Source: Gammaproteobacteria bacterium (GTDB lineage Bacteria; Pseudomonadota; Gammaproteobacteria; VBWC01). Taken from it: a DNA stretch of 64,000 bases. The notes under the pieces were generated by a model. It saw nothing but the letters and a program-made list of their open reading frames with translations. It had not been told where the DNA came from and made no database searches. A program made the position numbers and the translations under genes. Location: NCBI GenBank assembly GCA_006218035.1, contig VBWC01000014.1, positions 1-64,000 of the forward strand. Direction: 5' to 3'. Positions 36,229 through 46,014 of this stretch are shown piece by piece. The first letter of the stretch is position 1. Every line of letters begins with the position of its first letter.

Positions 36229-36256
36229 ATTTTACGCGAATTTAGCGAACTGGCAA
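36229..36256 (-). promoter_or_regulatory. Sigma-70 promoter for rpsP-rimM-trmD-rplS
   Basis: On the minus strand TTGCCA (36256-36251), a 16-bp spacer and TAAAAT (36234-36229) lie about 70 bp before the rpsP ATG. Confidence 0.6.
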
Positions 36257-36332
36257 GGCCGATTCACTGACACCGGCGCGGCGCGGCTAAAATTGTAACT
36301 TGCTGTATTAACGAGGCAATACCTGGGAACGC

Positions 36333-37682
36333 CTAAAATGGCGTGGCGCCGCCCTTGAAGTTTCTCAGCAGTTTGGCCATGCCACCCTTTGAAAACTGCT
36401 TCATCATGCGCTGCATCTGGGTGAATTGTTTCAACAGCCGGTTGACGTCCTGAACCTGCGTACCGGACCCGGCGGCAATGCGCCGCTTGCGCGATCCCTT
36501 GATCACGTCCGGAAAATGCCGTTCGTGGGGCGTCATCGAATCAAGCATCGCTTCCATTCTCCGCGTCTCTTTGTCGTTGACCTGGTTTTTCGCCTCCTTG
36601 GGTATCGAGGCGATCCCCGGCAACTTATCGAGCAGCCCGGCGATGCCGCCCATCTGGCGCATCTGCTTCAGCTGGTCACGAAAATCCTCGAGATCGAAAC
36701 CCTTGCCCTTCTTGAGCTTCTTCGCCAGTTTGTCGGCCTTGTCCCGGTCAATCTTATGCTCGGCTTCCTCGACCAGGCTGAGGACATCGCCCATATCGAG
36801 GATGCGCGACGCGATACGGTCCGGATGGAACGGCTCCAGTGCGGCAATCTTTTCACCGACGCCGAGAAACTTGATCGGTTTGCCGGTCACCTGACGTATT
36901 GACAACGCCGCACCACCGCGGGCATCGCCGTCGGTCTTGGTAAGAATTACGCCGGTCAACGGCAACGCGTCATTAAACGCCTGCGCGGTGTTGACGGCGT
37001 CCTGGCCGGTCATGCTGTCCACGACAAACAACGTCTCCACCGGGTTGGCCGCGGCGTGGATACGCCTGATTTCATCCATCATGTCGCTATCAACGTGCAG
37101 GCGCCCCGCCGTATCGATAATAACGACGTCGATAAACTGCTTGCGCGCATGATCAATCGCATGGCGCGCAATAGCCACCGGATCGTCGGTATCCCGGCTC
37201 GGGAAAAAATTCACGCCAACGTCGCCGGCGAGTTTTTCGAGCTGGGCGATGGCGGCGGGCCGATAAACATCACCACTCGTCACCAGCACGGTTTTTTTGT
37301 CACGCTCTTTCAGTCGCAGCGCCAGCTTGGCGACCGACGTTGTCTTGCCGGACCCCTGCAGCCCGGCCATTAAAATCACCGCCGGCGGCGTGACGTTCAG
37401 GCGCAGCTCCTCGTTGGCGTCGCCCATCACATGTACCAATTCATCACGGACGATTTTGACCAGCACCTGCCCCGGAGTCAGACTCTGCAACACCTCCTGC
37501 CCGACCGCGCGCTCCTGCACGCGCTTAATGAAATCGCGTACCACGGGTAACGCAACATCGGCCTCGAGCAGCGCCATGCGGACTTCGCGCAGCGCATCCT
37601 TGATATTGTCTTCGGTAAGCCGCCCCTGACCGCGCAGGTTTTTGACCGTGCGGCCGAGACGTTCTGTCAATCCGTCAAACAT
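36333..37682 (-). CDS. ffh: Signal recognition particle protein Ffh
   Basis: The 449-aa GTPase targets nascent inner-membrane proteins. N domain, then G domain with GLQGSGKTT at about 107-115, DTAGRLHVD and TKTDGDARGG; the C-terminal M domain is Met-rich (QMQRMMKQFSKGGMAKLL). The start at 37682 (MFDGLTERLG) is the family start. Adjacent divergent ypjD and corB are classic neighbours. Confidence 0.98.
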   Translation of the reverse strand: MFDGLTERLGRTVKNLRGQGRLTEDNIKDALREVRMALLEADVALPVVRDFIKRVQERAVGQEVLQSLTPGQVLVKIVRDELVHVMGDANEELRLNVTPPAVILMAGLQGSGKTTSVAKLALRLKERDKKTVLVTSGDVYRPAAIAQLEKLAGDVGVNFFPSRDTDDPVAIARHAIDHARKQFIDVVIIDTAGRLHVDSDMMDEIRRIHAAANPVETLFVVDSMTGQDAVNTAQAFNDALPLTGVILTKTDGDARGGAALSIRQVTGKPIKFLGVGEKIAALEPFHPDRIASRILDMGDVLSLVEEAEHKIDRDKADKLAKKLKKGKGFDLEDFRDQLKQMRQMGGIAGLLDKLPGIASIPKEAKNQVNDKETRRMEAMLDSMTPHERHFPDVIKGSRKRRIAAGSGTQVQDVNRLLKQFTQMQRMMKQFSKGGMAKLLRNFKGGATPF

Positions 37683-37766
37683 AGGTAAAATATCCGGAGT
37701 TCTGAGTATCACTGCCCCGGGGGCAGTGGCCATATGTGGCGGACGCGGGGTCTATCTCGATCGGGA

Positions 37767-38531
37767 TTATAGCTCGAAGCACTCGTTACCGGCCAAACCC
37801 CTGACGCGACGATCCGCCAGTGCCACCCGACATTCTTCGAGAATCTTGCCTTCGTCGCCGGGCTTGCGATGAGTAATATAGATATCCGGGTCGTGCCGCA
37901 GTTTTAGCAGATCTTCGGCAAGCAGGCGCGGCGTATAGTGGCGGGCAAGCCTGCCCAGCTCCTCATCTTCGTCGGCGAATGCGGTCTCGACGATCAGGAG
38001 ATCGAGCCGGTCGTGCCTGTTCAGCGCTTCCCACAGAGTGTCGTTGGAGGTGGTGTCACCGCTGAACGCGAATACCCCGTGCTGCCCGGTTACGCGGTAA
38101 CCCGCCCCGGCCACCGCATGATTGACCCGGATCATTTCGATGGTTTTGTCGCCGACAACCACGATTTCGCCCGGTTTCATTTCGACGTAACGCAGTACCG
38201 GACGATCGGGATGTGGCAGGCTCGCGAAGTCCGGCCACATGACACCGTTAAACACATGTGCCTTCAGTGCCACGAGCGTCGGTCGCTGTCCGTGCAATAC
38301 GACCGGCGTGCCGATACGATCAAAAATGCTGTCGAGGAACAGCGGAATGAAGGCGACATGATCCAGATGCGAGTGAGTGACAAAGATATGACGAATGCTC
38401 GCCATTTCATCGAGGGTCAGATCGCCGACGCCGCTACCGGCATCGACGAGCACATCACTGTCGAGCAGAAACGATGTCGTGCGCAACCCCGCGCCGACAC
38501 CACCGCTGCAACCAAGAACGCGCAATTTCAT
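37767..38531 (-). CDS. MBL-fold hydrolase, class II cyclic-nucleotide phosphodiesterase-like
   Basis: The 254-aa protein has the metallo-beta-lactamase metal motif THSHLDH and later FSGDTTSND and ETAFADEDEE. The opening MKLRVLGCSGGVGAGLRTTS resembles class II 3',5'-cyclic-nucleotide phosphodiesterases. The substrate cannot be assigned from sequence. The ATG at 38531 was taken; an in-frame ATG seven codons earlier is possible. It is upstream of and co-oriented with ffh. Confidence 0.8.
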   Translation of the reverse strand: MKLRVLGCSGGVGAGLRTTSFLLDSDVLVDAGSGVGDLTLDEMASIRHIFVTHSHLDHVAFIPLFLDSIFDRIGTPVVLHGQRPTLVALKAHVFNGVMWPDFASLPHPDRPVLRYVEMKPGEIVVVGDKTIEMIRVNHAVAGAGYRVTGQHGVFAFSGDTTSNDTLWEALNRHDRLDLLIVETAFADEDEELGRLARHYTPRLLAEDLLKLRHDPDIYITHRKPGDEGKILEECRVALADRRVRGLAGNECFEL

Positions 38532-38773
38532 TACCCGCTTACCTTCCCCCATGCTGGCGGCTGACTATAACATGGAAAACCTGGTACAGGCCGACACCGC
38601 CCGGCCGGTTTGTTTCACGCCCATTCCATGCCAATCCGCTTTGTGCGATTATTGCCATGGTTTAAGCGCAAATTCCCGGCATAAACGGATACGGTGTTTT
38701 TCCGCACCACTAAATCCGGACTTCGGGGTTGAACGCATGCTTGCCAGTTCAGTGCTAGGGGTCTCTGCATAAA

Positions 38774-39589
38774 ATGATTATGTCTGTGGTCGCGTTCGCG
38801 GCAGGAATACTGTATGTCACGACAGGAGTGTTGCTGGCCTACCGGCTGTCGCGCGGCGCCGCTGCCATACCGCCGCGCGGGGGCATCATCCTTCTGCTCG
38901 GCACGTCCGCTGTCGCACTGCACGCGCTGTTTCTTTCGCTGAACATTCTTACGGCCGACGGACTGAATTTCAGTTTCTTCAATGCGGTCTCGCTGCTTTC
39001 ATGGCTGATCGCCGTGCTGTTTCTGCTGGCGACGCTCACCAGCCCGGTCGAAAACCTTGGCATTGTCATTTTACCGCTCGCAGCGCTCGCGATACTGCTG
39101 GAAACAGTGCTGCCAAGCCAACACACACTGATTCAACATGCCGCTACCGGTATCGGCGTGCATATTCTCATCTCGATCCTGGCCTACAGCCTGCTCGCCA
39201 TCGCGGCTGTTCAGGCGATATTGCTGGCCATACAGGACAGGCATTTGCGTAACCGTCATCCTGGCGGGTTCATCCGGGCGCTGCCGCCGTTGAACACCAT
39301 GGAAACGCTGCTGTTCCAGTTAATTGGTGTTGGGTTCACGCTGCAAAGCGTGTCGCTGGTAACAGGCTTCGTCTATATGGAAAGCATGTTTGCCCAGCAT
39401 CTTGCTCATAAGACTGTGCTGTCCATCATCGCGTGGTCGGTCTTTGCGACGTTGCTCTGGGGCCGCTGGCGTTTCGGCTGGCGCGGCAGGGTTGCCATAC
39501 GCTGGACGTTGAGCGGATTCGTGGCACTGATGCTCGCCTACCTTGGCAGCAAGCTCGTACTCGAACTTATTCTGCAACGCTCGCCATGA
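38774..39589 (+). CDS. ypjD: CcsA/YpjD-family cytochrome c assembly-like membrane protein
   Basis: The 271-aa protein has about eight hydrophobic helices and the family's PLNTMETLLFQLIGVGFTLQ and HKTVLSIIAWSVFATLLWGRW segments. CcsA relatives handle heme for cytochrome c maturation; the role of YpjD itself is unclear. It lies between ffh and corB as in other gammaproteobacteria. Confidence 0.9.
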   Translation: MIMSVVAFAAGILYVTTGVLLAYRLSRGAAAIPPRGGIILLLGTSAVALHALFLSLNILTADGLNFSFFNAVSLLSWLIAVLFLLATLTSPVENLGIVILPLAALAILLETVLPSQHTLIQHAATGIGVHILISILAYSLLAIAAVQAILLAIQDRHLRNRHPGGFIRALPPLNTMETLLFQLIGVGFTLQSVSLVTGFVYMESMFAQHLAHKTVLSIIAWSVFATLLWGRWRFGWRGRVAIRWTLSGFVALMLAYLGSKLVLELILQRSP

Positions 39590-39712
39590 GCGTGGCTGAC
39601 CGGTGACGATTGTTTATTATAGAATGATTGCCACTCCGACTCATCGTTTCATACCGATGCAATATTCAACGGCAGCATCGCCCGCGCATACAATATAAAC
39701 GGTGCCCGACCG

Positions 39713-40993
39713 ATGAGCGACGCGTCTACCGCCACCCTGTTTATCATTCTATTTTTTCTGATTGTGTTGTCGGCTTTTTTCTCGGCATCGGAAACAGCCA
39801 TGCTGAGCCTCAACCGCTATCGCCTGCGGCATTTGAGCAACATGCAACATCGCGGAGCGTTGCGGGCAAGCAGGCTGCTAGACCGGCCCGACCGCCTGAT
39901 TGGCTTGATCCTGCTCGGCAATAATTTTGTCAATATCCTGGCCTCGTCCATCGGAACACTGATTGCCTTGCGTTTTCTCGGCGAAGGTGCAATTGCCATC
40001 GCGGCAGGCGTGCTAACCCTGGTTATCTTGATATTCGGCGAGGTCACTCCGAAAACCCTCGCGGTGCTTCACCCCGAGCGCGTTGCGTTTCCGGCATCCT
40101 TGATTCTGGAACCGCTGCTGAAAATCTCATCGCCGATCGTCTGGCTGGTCAATGTCGTGGCCAATGGCCTGTTGAGAATTATCGGTGTATCGCCGGACGC
40201 CGTGACACGCGAGCATCTCAACGCCGAGGAGTTGCGCACCGTGGTCAGCGAGGCAGCCGCCATGATCCCGCAGCGACATAAATCGATGCTGATCAACATC
40301 CTCGATCTGGAAAAAGTGACAGTCGAGGATATTATGGTGCCGCGCAACGAAATCGTCGGGGTCGATCTCGATAATGACTGGAGCCAGATTCTGCCGCTAC
40401 TCAGCAACAGCCAGCATACGCGTTTGCCGGTCTACCGCGACAATATCGAAAATGTCGTCGGCTTCCTGGACGTCCGCGCGGCGCTGAATCTGTTGAGCAC
40501 CGGCGAGCTGGACAAAGACTCGATCGCTGCTGCGGTCCGTCCGCCTTACTTCATCCCGGAAGGTACGCCGCTAAACACGCAACTGCTGAATTTCCAGCGA
40601 CAGAAACGCCGCGTCGGCCTGGTCGTCGATGAATACGGTGATATCCGCGGCCTGGTCACTCTGGAAGACATCCTTGAAGAAATCGTTGGTGAATTTTCCA
40701 GCGGTGTTTCCGCGACGATTGGTGAGGTCCGTTCCGAGGAAGACGGCAGCTATCTGATCGACGGCAGCGCGAACATTCGCGCGTTGAACCGCACGATGAA
40801 CTGGAATCTGCCCACGGATGGTCCGAAGACGCTGAACGGTTTATTACTGGAATATCTCGAATCCATTCCGGAGCCGGGCACCAGCATTATGATCAGCGGT
40901 TATCCGATCGAGATCGTCCAGACAACGGAAAGCGGGGTCAAGCTTGCACGCATCAATCCGTCACGGGTGAACAGGTCGACAACAGCGGCGTAG
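39713..40993 (+). CDS. corB: CNNM/CorB-type transporter with CBS domains (HlyC/CorC family)
   Basis: The 426-aa protein has a DUF21 membrane domain (about 1-190; FFSASETAMLSLNRYRL, LLGNNFVNILASS, FGEVTPKTLA), a CBS pair (about 205-325; VEDIMVPRNEIVGVD, VVDEYGDIRGLVTLEDILEE) and a C-terminal CorC_HlyC domain. Family members take part in Mg2+ efflux or homeostasis. It is the last gene before the convergent wsp operon; no clear terminator lies in the 27-bp gap. Confidence 0.9.
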   Translation: MSDASTATLFIILFFLIVLSAFFSASETAMLSLNRYRLRHLSNMQHRGALRASRLLDRPDRLIGLILLGNNFVNILASSIGTLIALRFLGEGAIAIAAGVLTLVILIFGEVTPKTLAVLHPERVAFPASLILEPLLKISSPIVWLVNVVANGLLRIIGVSPDAVTREHLNAEELRTVVSEAAAMIPQRHKSMLINILDLEKVTVEDIMVPRNEIVGVDLDNDWSQILPLLSNSQHTRLPVYRDNIENVVGFLDVRAALNLLSTGELDKDSIAAAVRPPYFIPEGTPLNTQLLNFQRQKRRVGLVVDEYGDIRGLVTLEDILEEIVGEFSSGVSATIGEVRSEEDGSYLIDGSANIRALNRTMNWNLPTDGPKTLNGLLLEYLESIPEPGTSIMISGYPIEIVQTTESGVKLARINPSRVNRSTTAA

Positions 40994-41020
40994 AAACCCG
41001 GCAGACGCTTCCAGATCGTC

Positions 41021-42061
41021 TTAGCCCCCGCCGGCAGCCGCCTTGAGTTGCTCGTCGGACGCCACCATGTATCGGTTCCGGCCGCCTTCCTTCGCCGCAT
41101 ACAATGCGGTGTCTGCGGCAACGATCAGCGCGCTCGGCAACATGCCCTGTCGAGGAATAACACTCGCGATCCCGAGGCTGATGGTGACGTGCCTCGCGGC
41201 CTTTGAAAAATCATGCCTGACCTTTTTTGCCTCAATCGCCATGCGCAGCGCCTCGGCTGTCACCATCGCGCCCTTTAAGTCAGTACCGGGAAGCACAGCC
41301 ACAAACTCCTCGCCACCATACCGCGCAACAAAATCGCCCGGCCGGTGCAGGGCGCCGGCCAACGCGCCGGCTACACTACGCAGGCAGTCATCGCCCAGCT
41401 GGTGACCGTAGTTGTCGTTGAACGGCTTGAAGAAATCGACATCGATCAGAATAAGCGACAAGCGCAGGTCTTCACGCATCGCGCGCTTCCACTCCTGATC
41501 CAGCCGTTCATCAAAATTGCGCCTGTTGGCAATGCCGGTCAAGCCGTCCACGGATGACAGGCGCTGCAGTTCCGCGTTGCGGATTTCGAGCTCCTGCTGC
41601 AGTTGGTGCAGCTTCTTGAACGCCAGTTCACGTTCGAGCTGCAACAGATAGCTCTGGGACTGCGCGCGAATACGGGCAATCAACTCTATCCTGTCGGGAA
41701 GCTTGACCAGATAATCATTCGCACCCCGGGCAAAGGCCTCGCTTTTGTCGGCGGGATCTTCCTTGGAGGAAAGCACGATAACCGGAATAGGCGCAGTTCT
41801 TGGATGCCTGCGGTAAAAGTTCAGGAGGGTATAACCGTCGACTTCCGGCATAACAAGATCCTGTAATATGACGGTCGCGGAAACCTCTATCGCCTTGTTG
41901 ATCGCCTGACGTGGATCGCTGCAATAGTGAAACGCGATGTCCGGATCATCGGCAAGCATCTGGCGAATACCTTCAGCAATGATCTGCTGATCGTCGACGA
42001 GCAGCACCACCGGACTCCCCAGATCCTCTGATGCCTTCCCCTTGTCGACGGAGTTTGTCAT
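41021..42061 (-). CDS. wspR: Diguanylate cyclase response regulator WspR
   Basis: The 346-aa output of the Wsp pathway has a receiver domain with phospho-acceptor Asp68 (ILQDLVMPEVDG), a coiled coil (about 138-170) and a GGDEF domain with active GGEEF at 249-253. An RxxD inhibitory site (Arg240-Pro-Gly-Asp243) precedes it by five residues, so product inhibition is expected. Phosphorylation by WspE would drive c-di-GMP synthesis. It is the last gene of the operon, 3 bp after wspF. Confidence 0.95.
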   Translation of the reverse strand: MTNSVDKGKASEDLGSPVVLLVDDQQIIAEGIRQMLADDPDIAFHYCSDPRQAINKAIEVSATVILQDLVMPEVDGYTLLNFYRRHPRTAPIPVIVLSSKEDPADKSEAFARGANDYLVKLPDRIELIARIRAQSQSYLLQLERELAFKKLHQLQQELEIRNAELQRLSSVDGLTGIANRRNFDERLDQEWKRAMREDLRLSLILIDVDFFKPFNDNYGHQLGDDCLRSVAGALAGALHRPGDFVARYGGEEFVAVLPGTDLKGAMVTAEALRMAIEAKKVRHDFSKAARHVTISLGIASVIPRQGMLPSALIVAADTALYAAKEGGRNRYMVASDEQLKAAAGGG

Positions 42062-42064
42062 TCC

Positions 42065-43099
42065 CTATACCGCCCGGCCGAGTCGTTTGCTGAAAATCTG
42101 GCAAATCCGGCCGGCAATCTTGTTTAACGGCAATATCTCCACCGCCGCGTTGAGATCCGCCGCCGCCTTGGGCATGCCGTAGACGGCGCAGCTCTGCTGA
42201 TCCTGCGCAATGGTATGGATGCCCGCGTTGCGCAGTCTCAACATGCCCTCGGACCCGTCGCGGCCCATGCCGGTCAGCAGCACGGCGATGACGTTCTTCG
42301 ACCAGTTGCGTTCGACGCTTTCGAAAAACACGTCCACCGACGGGCGGTAGACGAAATCGCGTGGCACCGGCGTGTAATCGAGCTTTCCGCCGGGTGCGAC
42401 AACCAGATGATCGTTGGTGGCCGCCACCAGCACCTTTCCGGTTTGCGGCCACTCGCCACGGCGGGCGATATCCACGGTGAGACTGGTTTGCTGGCCCAGC
42501 CATTTGGCCATTTCGGCGGAAAACTGTTGATCGACATGCTGGATAATAACTACAGCCGCCGGAAAATTGGCCGGCAACGCGCGTAGCAGCTCGGCAAGCG
42601 CCGCCGGACCGCCAGACGATGAACCGATGGCCAGCAGCAATCCCGACGGGGTCGGCGCATCGCGGTTGCGCAGATACGTCGGCACATCTTCCCGGTTTCT
42701 GCCACGGCGAGTCAGCTTGTCGATGGTGACGATCTTCGTCAGCAGCGCTTCCCTGCCTTCCATCCCTTCCTTTGACAGCAATGTGGGGGTGCTGATCGCG
42801 TCCAGCGCGCCCGCGCCCAGCGCGGCAAATACCATATGCGCATTGGCCTCAACCGAACTGGTCACGATGAGAATCGGGCAGGGCGTTTCCTGCATAATGC
42901 GCCGGGTCGCCTCCACACCGTCCATGACCGGCATAACAAGGTCCATAAGAATCAGGTCGGGCACTTCCTTCGCGCATTTCTCAACGCCTTCCGCACCATC
43001 GCGCGCCATCCAGGCGACTTCATGTCCACGCGCCTCGACGATAATGCGCCGCAAACCCTCGGTAACCATGCCAATGTCGTTGACTATCGCGATTCTCAT
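42065..43099 (-). CDS. wspF: CheB-type methylesterase WspF
   Basis: The 344-aa protein has a receiver with phospho-acceptor Asp53 (LILMDLVMPVMDG) and a C-terminal methylesterase with AIGSSSGGPAAL, VVIIQHVDQQF and LLTGMGRDGSEG carrying the Ser-His-Asp triad. It demethylates the receptor and damps Wsp signalling; loss in Pseudomonas gives wrinkly colonies. Its ATG overlaps the wspE stop (TGATG). Confidence 0.95.
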   Translation of the reverse strand: MRIAIVNDIGMVTEGLRRIIVEARGHEVAWMARDGAEGVEKCAKEVPDLILMDLVMPVMDGVEATRRIMQETPCPILIVTSSVEANAHMVFAALGAGALDAISTPTLLSKEGMEGREALLTKIVTIDKLTRRGRNREDVPTYLRNRDAPTPSGLLLAIGSSSGGPAALAELLRALPANFPAAVVIIQHVDQQFSAEMAKWLGQQTSLTVDIARRGEWPQTGKVLVAATNDHLVVAPGGKLDYTPVPRDFVYRPSVDVFFESVERNWSKNVIAVLLTGMGRDGSEGMLRLRNAGIHTIAQDQQSCAVYGMPKAAADLNAAVEILPLNKIAGRICQIFSKRLGRAV

Positions 43100-45383
43100 C
43101 ACAGCGCCTCGCCGATCAGATCAATCACCGCTTCACGCAGGGTTTCGTCATGAAAACTCCCTTTCGTCAGATAATAGTCCGCCCCCGCCGAAAGCCCCCG
43201 TCGACGATCCTCCTCCCGATCCTTGTAAGACACGATCATCACCGGCACCGCCTTGTACTTGTCGTCACCCTTCATTTTAGTGACCAGCGAAATGCCATCC
43301 ATGCGCGGCATATCAATGTCTGTTATCACCAGGTTGAACATGCCGCTGCGCACGGCGTTCCAGCCATCCATACCGTCGACGGCGACTTCAACATCGTAAC
43401 CGCATGCCTTTAGCAGGTTGCGTTCGACCTCGCGTACCGTGATCGAGTCGTCTACAACCAGAATTCGCTTGCGCGACGCCGTCGTCGTCGTGTAGTCGCT
43501 ATCCACCTTCCTGAGCTGCGCCTCATTAACCAGTTTGTCGATCGAGCGCACGACGTCATCGATATCCGCGATGAGCGTTGGAGCACCATCTTCGAGCAAT
43601 GCCGCGGCGCTGACGTCCTTGACCTTGCCGAGACGCGAATCGAGCACCTGGACTGCCAGCTCACGCTCACCGATAAATTCGTCCACCACCAGCCCGAAAC
43701 GTCCGTTCCGATCCGCCACCACGATTACCGGCAGTTCTTTCGGCTTTTTCTCCGGCGCACGCTTGCCGAACACCTGGCAACCAGATACCAACCCGATATG
43801 ATCGCCTTGCAGCGTGAAATACTGCTGATTCTCCAGCATCTCGATCGAACTCCGCGGGAGTTTTAATATACGATCGATACGGGCCAACGGAAACGCATAG
43901 CTTTCCCCGCCTATCTTGACCAGCAACGCTCGCAGCACCGACAACGTCAGCGGCAACTGCATCTGGATACGCATTCCCTTGCCCAGCACGGACGTCGCCC
44001 GTACCATGCCGCCCATTTCCTTGACCGTATCGTGGACCACATCCATGCCGACACCGCGGCCGGACATGTCGGTCACCGAGTCACGCGTGCTGAAACTCGG
44101 CAGGAACAGGAATTCGAGCAATTCGGAATCGCTCAAGTGCCCCGCCATCTCCTGATTCACCAATCCTTTGGCGACGATCTTGTCACGCAGCCTGTCGAGA
44201 TCGACGCCACGACCATCATCCGCCATAACGATGGACAGCATCCCGGCGTTGTGAAACGCCTCCAGTCGAATGGAGCCAACCTCAGGCTTGCCGAGCAGCG
44301 CCCGCTCCTCCGCCGTATCGATGCCGTGATCCAGGGCATTCCGGATCATATGGTCCAAAGGCGCCTTGATTTTTTCCAGAACGTCGCGATCGACCTGGGT
44401 ATTGGCACCATGGATATCGAGCTTCGCCTTTTTACCCAGTTGCCGCGCGAGGTCACGTACCAGGCGTTGCAATCCCTGCACGCCATCCGAGAAAGGCCGC
44501 ATGCGGCTCGCTATCGCCTCGTGATGCAGGTTGTTGGCGATATTGCTGGTACGCCGATCAAACTGTTCCAGGTCGGTCATGCGCTCGGAGAGCATGCTGC
44601 GGCATTCGTTTGCCTTATGTTCAACGTCCTTGAAGAGAGAGGCGGCGTAGTCGCTCACCGTTACGCCGCTAAGCGATTCGCGCAGATTATCCAGTGCCGC
44701 TATCAACTCACCCTGCCGGCGCTTCACGCGGTTCATGGAGGTGGCGAACGGTGTCAACCAGCGCGACTCGACCAGCGTCTCGCCGGCAAGACCCATCAAC
44801 CGGTCAAGGCGCGATGCATTGATGCGCAGCATGCGATCCTTGCCCGCACTGGCGCCATCCTTCTGCAGCGGGCCGGCGGCGGCCTTGTCGTGGTCCCGCT
44901 CAACGGGTGGAGCGGCCGCCCGCAGGGGCGCCTGTTGTGTTGGTTTCTCGACGGGCTTCCCGGCTGGTTTATTCTCCGTCGCGGGCGGCGGTGCTGTCTT
45001 GACCGGTATTCCGGCCGCCGGTCCGTCGGCGGACAAGATGCCACGTAACGACGCCACCAGTGCGTCGAGCTCGGCTGCGTGGCTCTCCGCTTGGCGATCT
45101 GCGATACCGTGTCAATCGCCTTCAGCAGGATATCCGTATCGTCCGCGCTCAGCACCAGCTTGCCTTTCTGGGCCGCCACGAAACTGTCTTCCATCACGTG
45201 CGCGATGCTCACCACTGACGTCACGTCCACCATCCGCGCGGCGCCCTTGATCGAGTGCGCCGCGCGCATCAGTTCTTCCAGTGTGCCGGCCGAGGTCGGG
45301 TCGCTCTCCAGCGCCAGCAGCCCGTCCATCACTACTGCCGCCTTCTCCTCCACCTCGACACGGAACAGACAATAAATCACCAT
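43099..45383 (-). pseudogene. wspE: CheA-type hybrid kinase WspE, frameshifted
   Basis: The N-terminal HPt domain (45383 to about 45090; His43 in LMRAAHSIKGAARMVD) and the rest of the kinase (about 45090 to 43099) lie in different frames. The remainder is HATPase, CheW-like and a C-terminal receiver with VITDIDMPRMDG. At 45085-45095 the minus strand reads ATCGCCAAGCGGAGAGCC; adding one G after AAG would join IAK to AESHAAELDAL and give a protein of about 760 aa, normal for WspE. No homopolymer is present, so slippage is unlikely. The N-terminus also seems trimmed: the family expects extra residues before LFRVEVEE, and the only start is the ATG at 45383 inside the end of wspD. Either a real inactivating mutation or a sequencing/assembly error. 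Confidence 0.8.
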
Positions 45384-46014
45384 CCAGGCAACCGGCGTGG
45401 CTGCCTTTCCATCGGAACACGCCCGTCAGATAGGTACCACTGGAGTCCGCCAGCGTGGCCGGCACACCGTGCAGTTCGTTGGCGTGATAACGATGCACCC
45501 CGTGAATCTCGGTAACCGGTAATACGTAACGCTCGCCGCCTTTCGCCAGCACGATAGATCGTACCGTTCTGGTTTTGTCTTCCAGGTCGATGGCATCCTC
45601 GGCCGATTCGATACGCAGCAACCCCTCCAGCGACACGCACAACTGCATTTCGCCGCGAATATTCACAACACCCTTCAGCACGTTGTAGTTCCGATGCGGA
45701 ATTCGGTGGACTGCTTTGATATCGGTCACTTCCTGCACCAGGCGCGTTGGTACCGCTAGCCACTCTTCCTGCACGCGAAATACCACCACCGACATCCGGC
45801 CGATGACGCGCTCTTCCTTTTTCAATGCCAGCCGCTGCGCCCATTCGTGGGCATATTCCGCCGGTGACTCTCTCTCAAGCAGGCGCCTGCCGGCGGCGGT
45901 ATACACATCACAGTTGCGGCAATGGTAGACCTCTTCAAGACGCGGGCAGCGTGGCCGCTGCTGCCCCCACACGCCGATAGTCGACCAGCAACTGGCGGTT
46001 TCCTGTTTATTCAT
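45112..46014 (-). CDS. wspD: CheW-type adaptor WspD with lost stop and read-through tail
   Basis: Residues 1 to about 210 (46014 to about 45385) are a good WspD: Cys-rich N-terminus (CWSTIGVWGQQRPRCPRLEEV, with YHCRNCDVYTAAGRRLLER in part) and a CheW domain (VNIRGEMQLCVSLEGLL, VLPVTEIHGVHRY, YLTGVFRWKGSHAGCLDGDL). The frame then runs on about 90 codons out of phase through the wspE HPt region, giving a Gly/Arg-rich tail with no homology. The normal last residues, the stop and the first codons of wspE appear to be missing, as if a small deletion fused the genes. It starts with an ATG overlapping the wspC end. Confidence 0.75.
   Translation of the reverse strand: MNKQETASCWSTIGVWGQQRPRCPRLEEVYHCRNCDVYTAAGRRLLERESPAEYAHEWAQRLALKKEERVIGRMSVVVFRVQEEWLAVPTRLVQEVTDIKAVHRIPHRNYNVLKGVVNIRGEMQLCVSLEGLLRIESAEDAIDLEDKTRTVRSIVLAKGGERYVLPVTEIHGVHRYHANELHGVPATLADSSGTYLTGVFRWKGSHAGCLDGDLLSVPCRGGGEGGSSDGRAAGAGERPDLGRHTGRTDARGALDQGRRADGGRDVSGEHRARDGRQFRGGPERQAGAERGRYGYPAEGD

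Noticed and set aside
44032-45048. 338-aa plus-strand reading frame opposite wspE
   Set aside because: Composition and position mark it as a GC-rich shadow of the kinase gene.
45112-45390. A genuine C-terminal domain for WspD
   Set aside because: The tail is Gly/Arg-rich and is the HPt of wspE read in the wrong frame.
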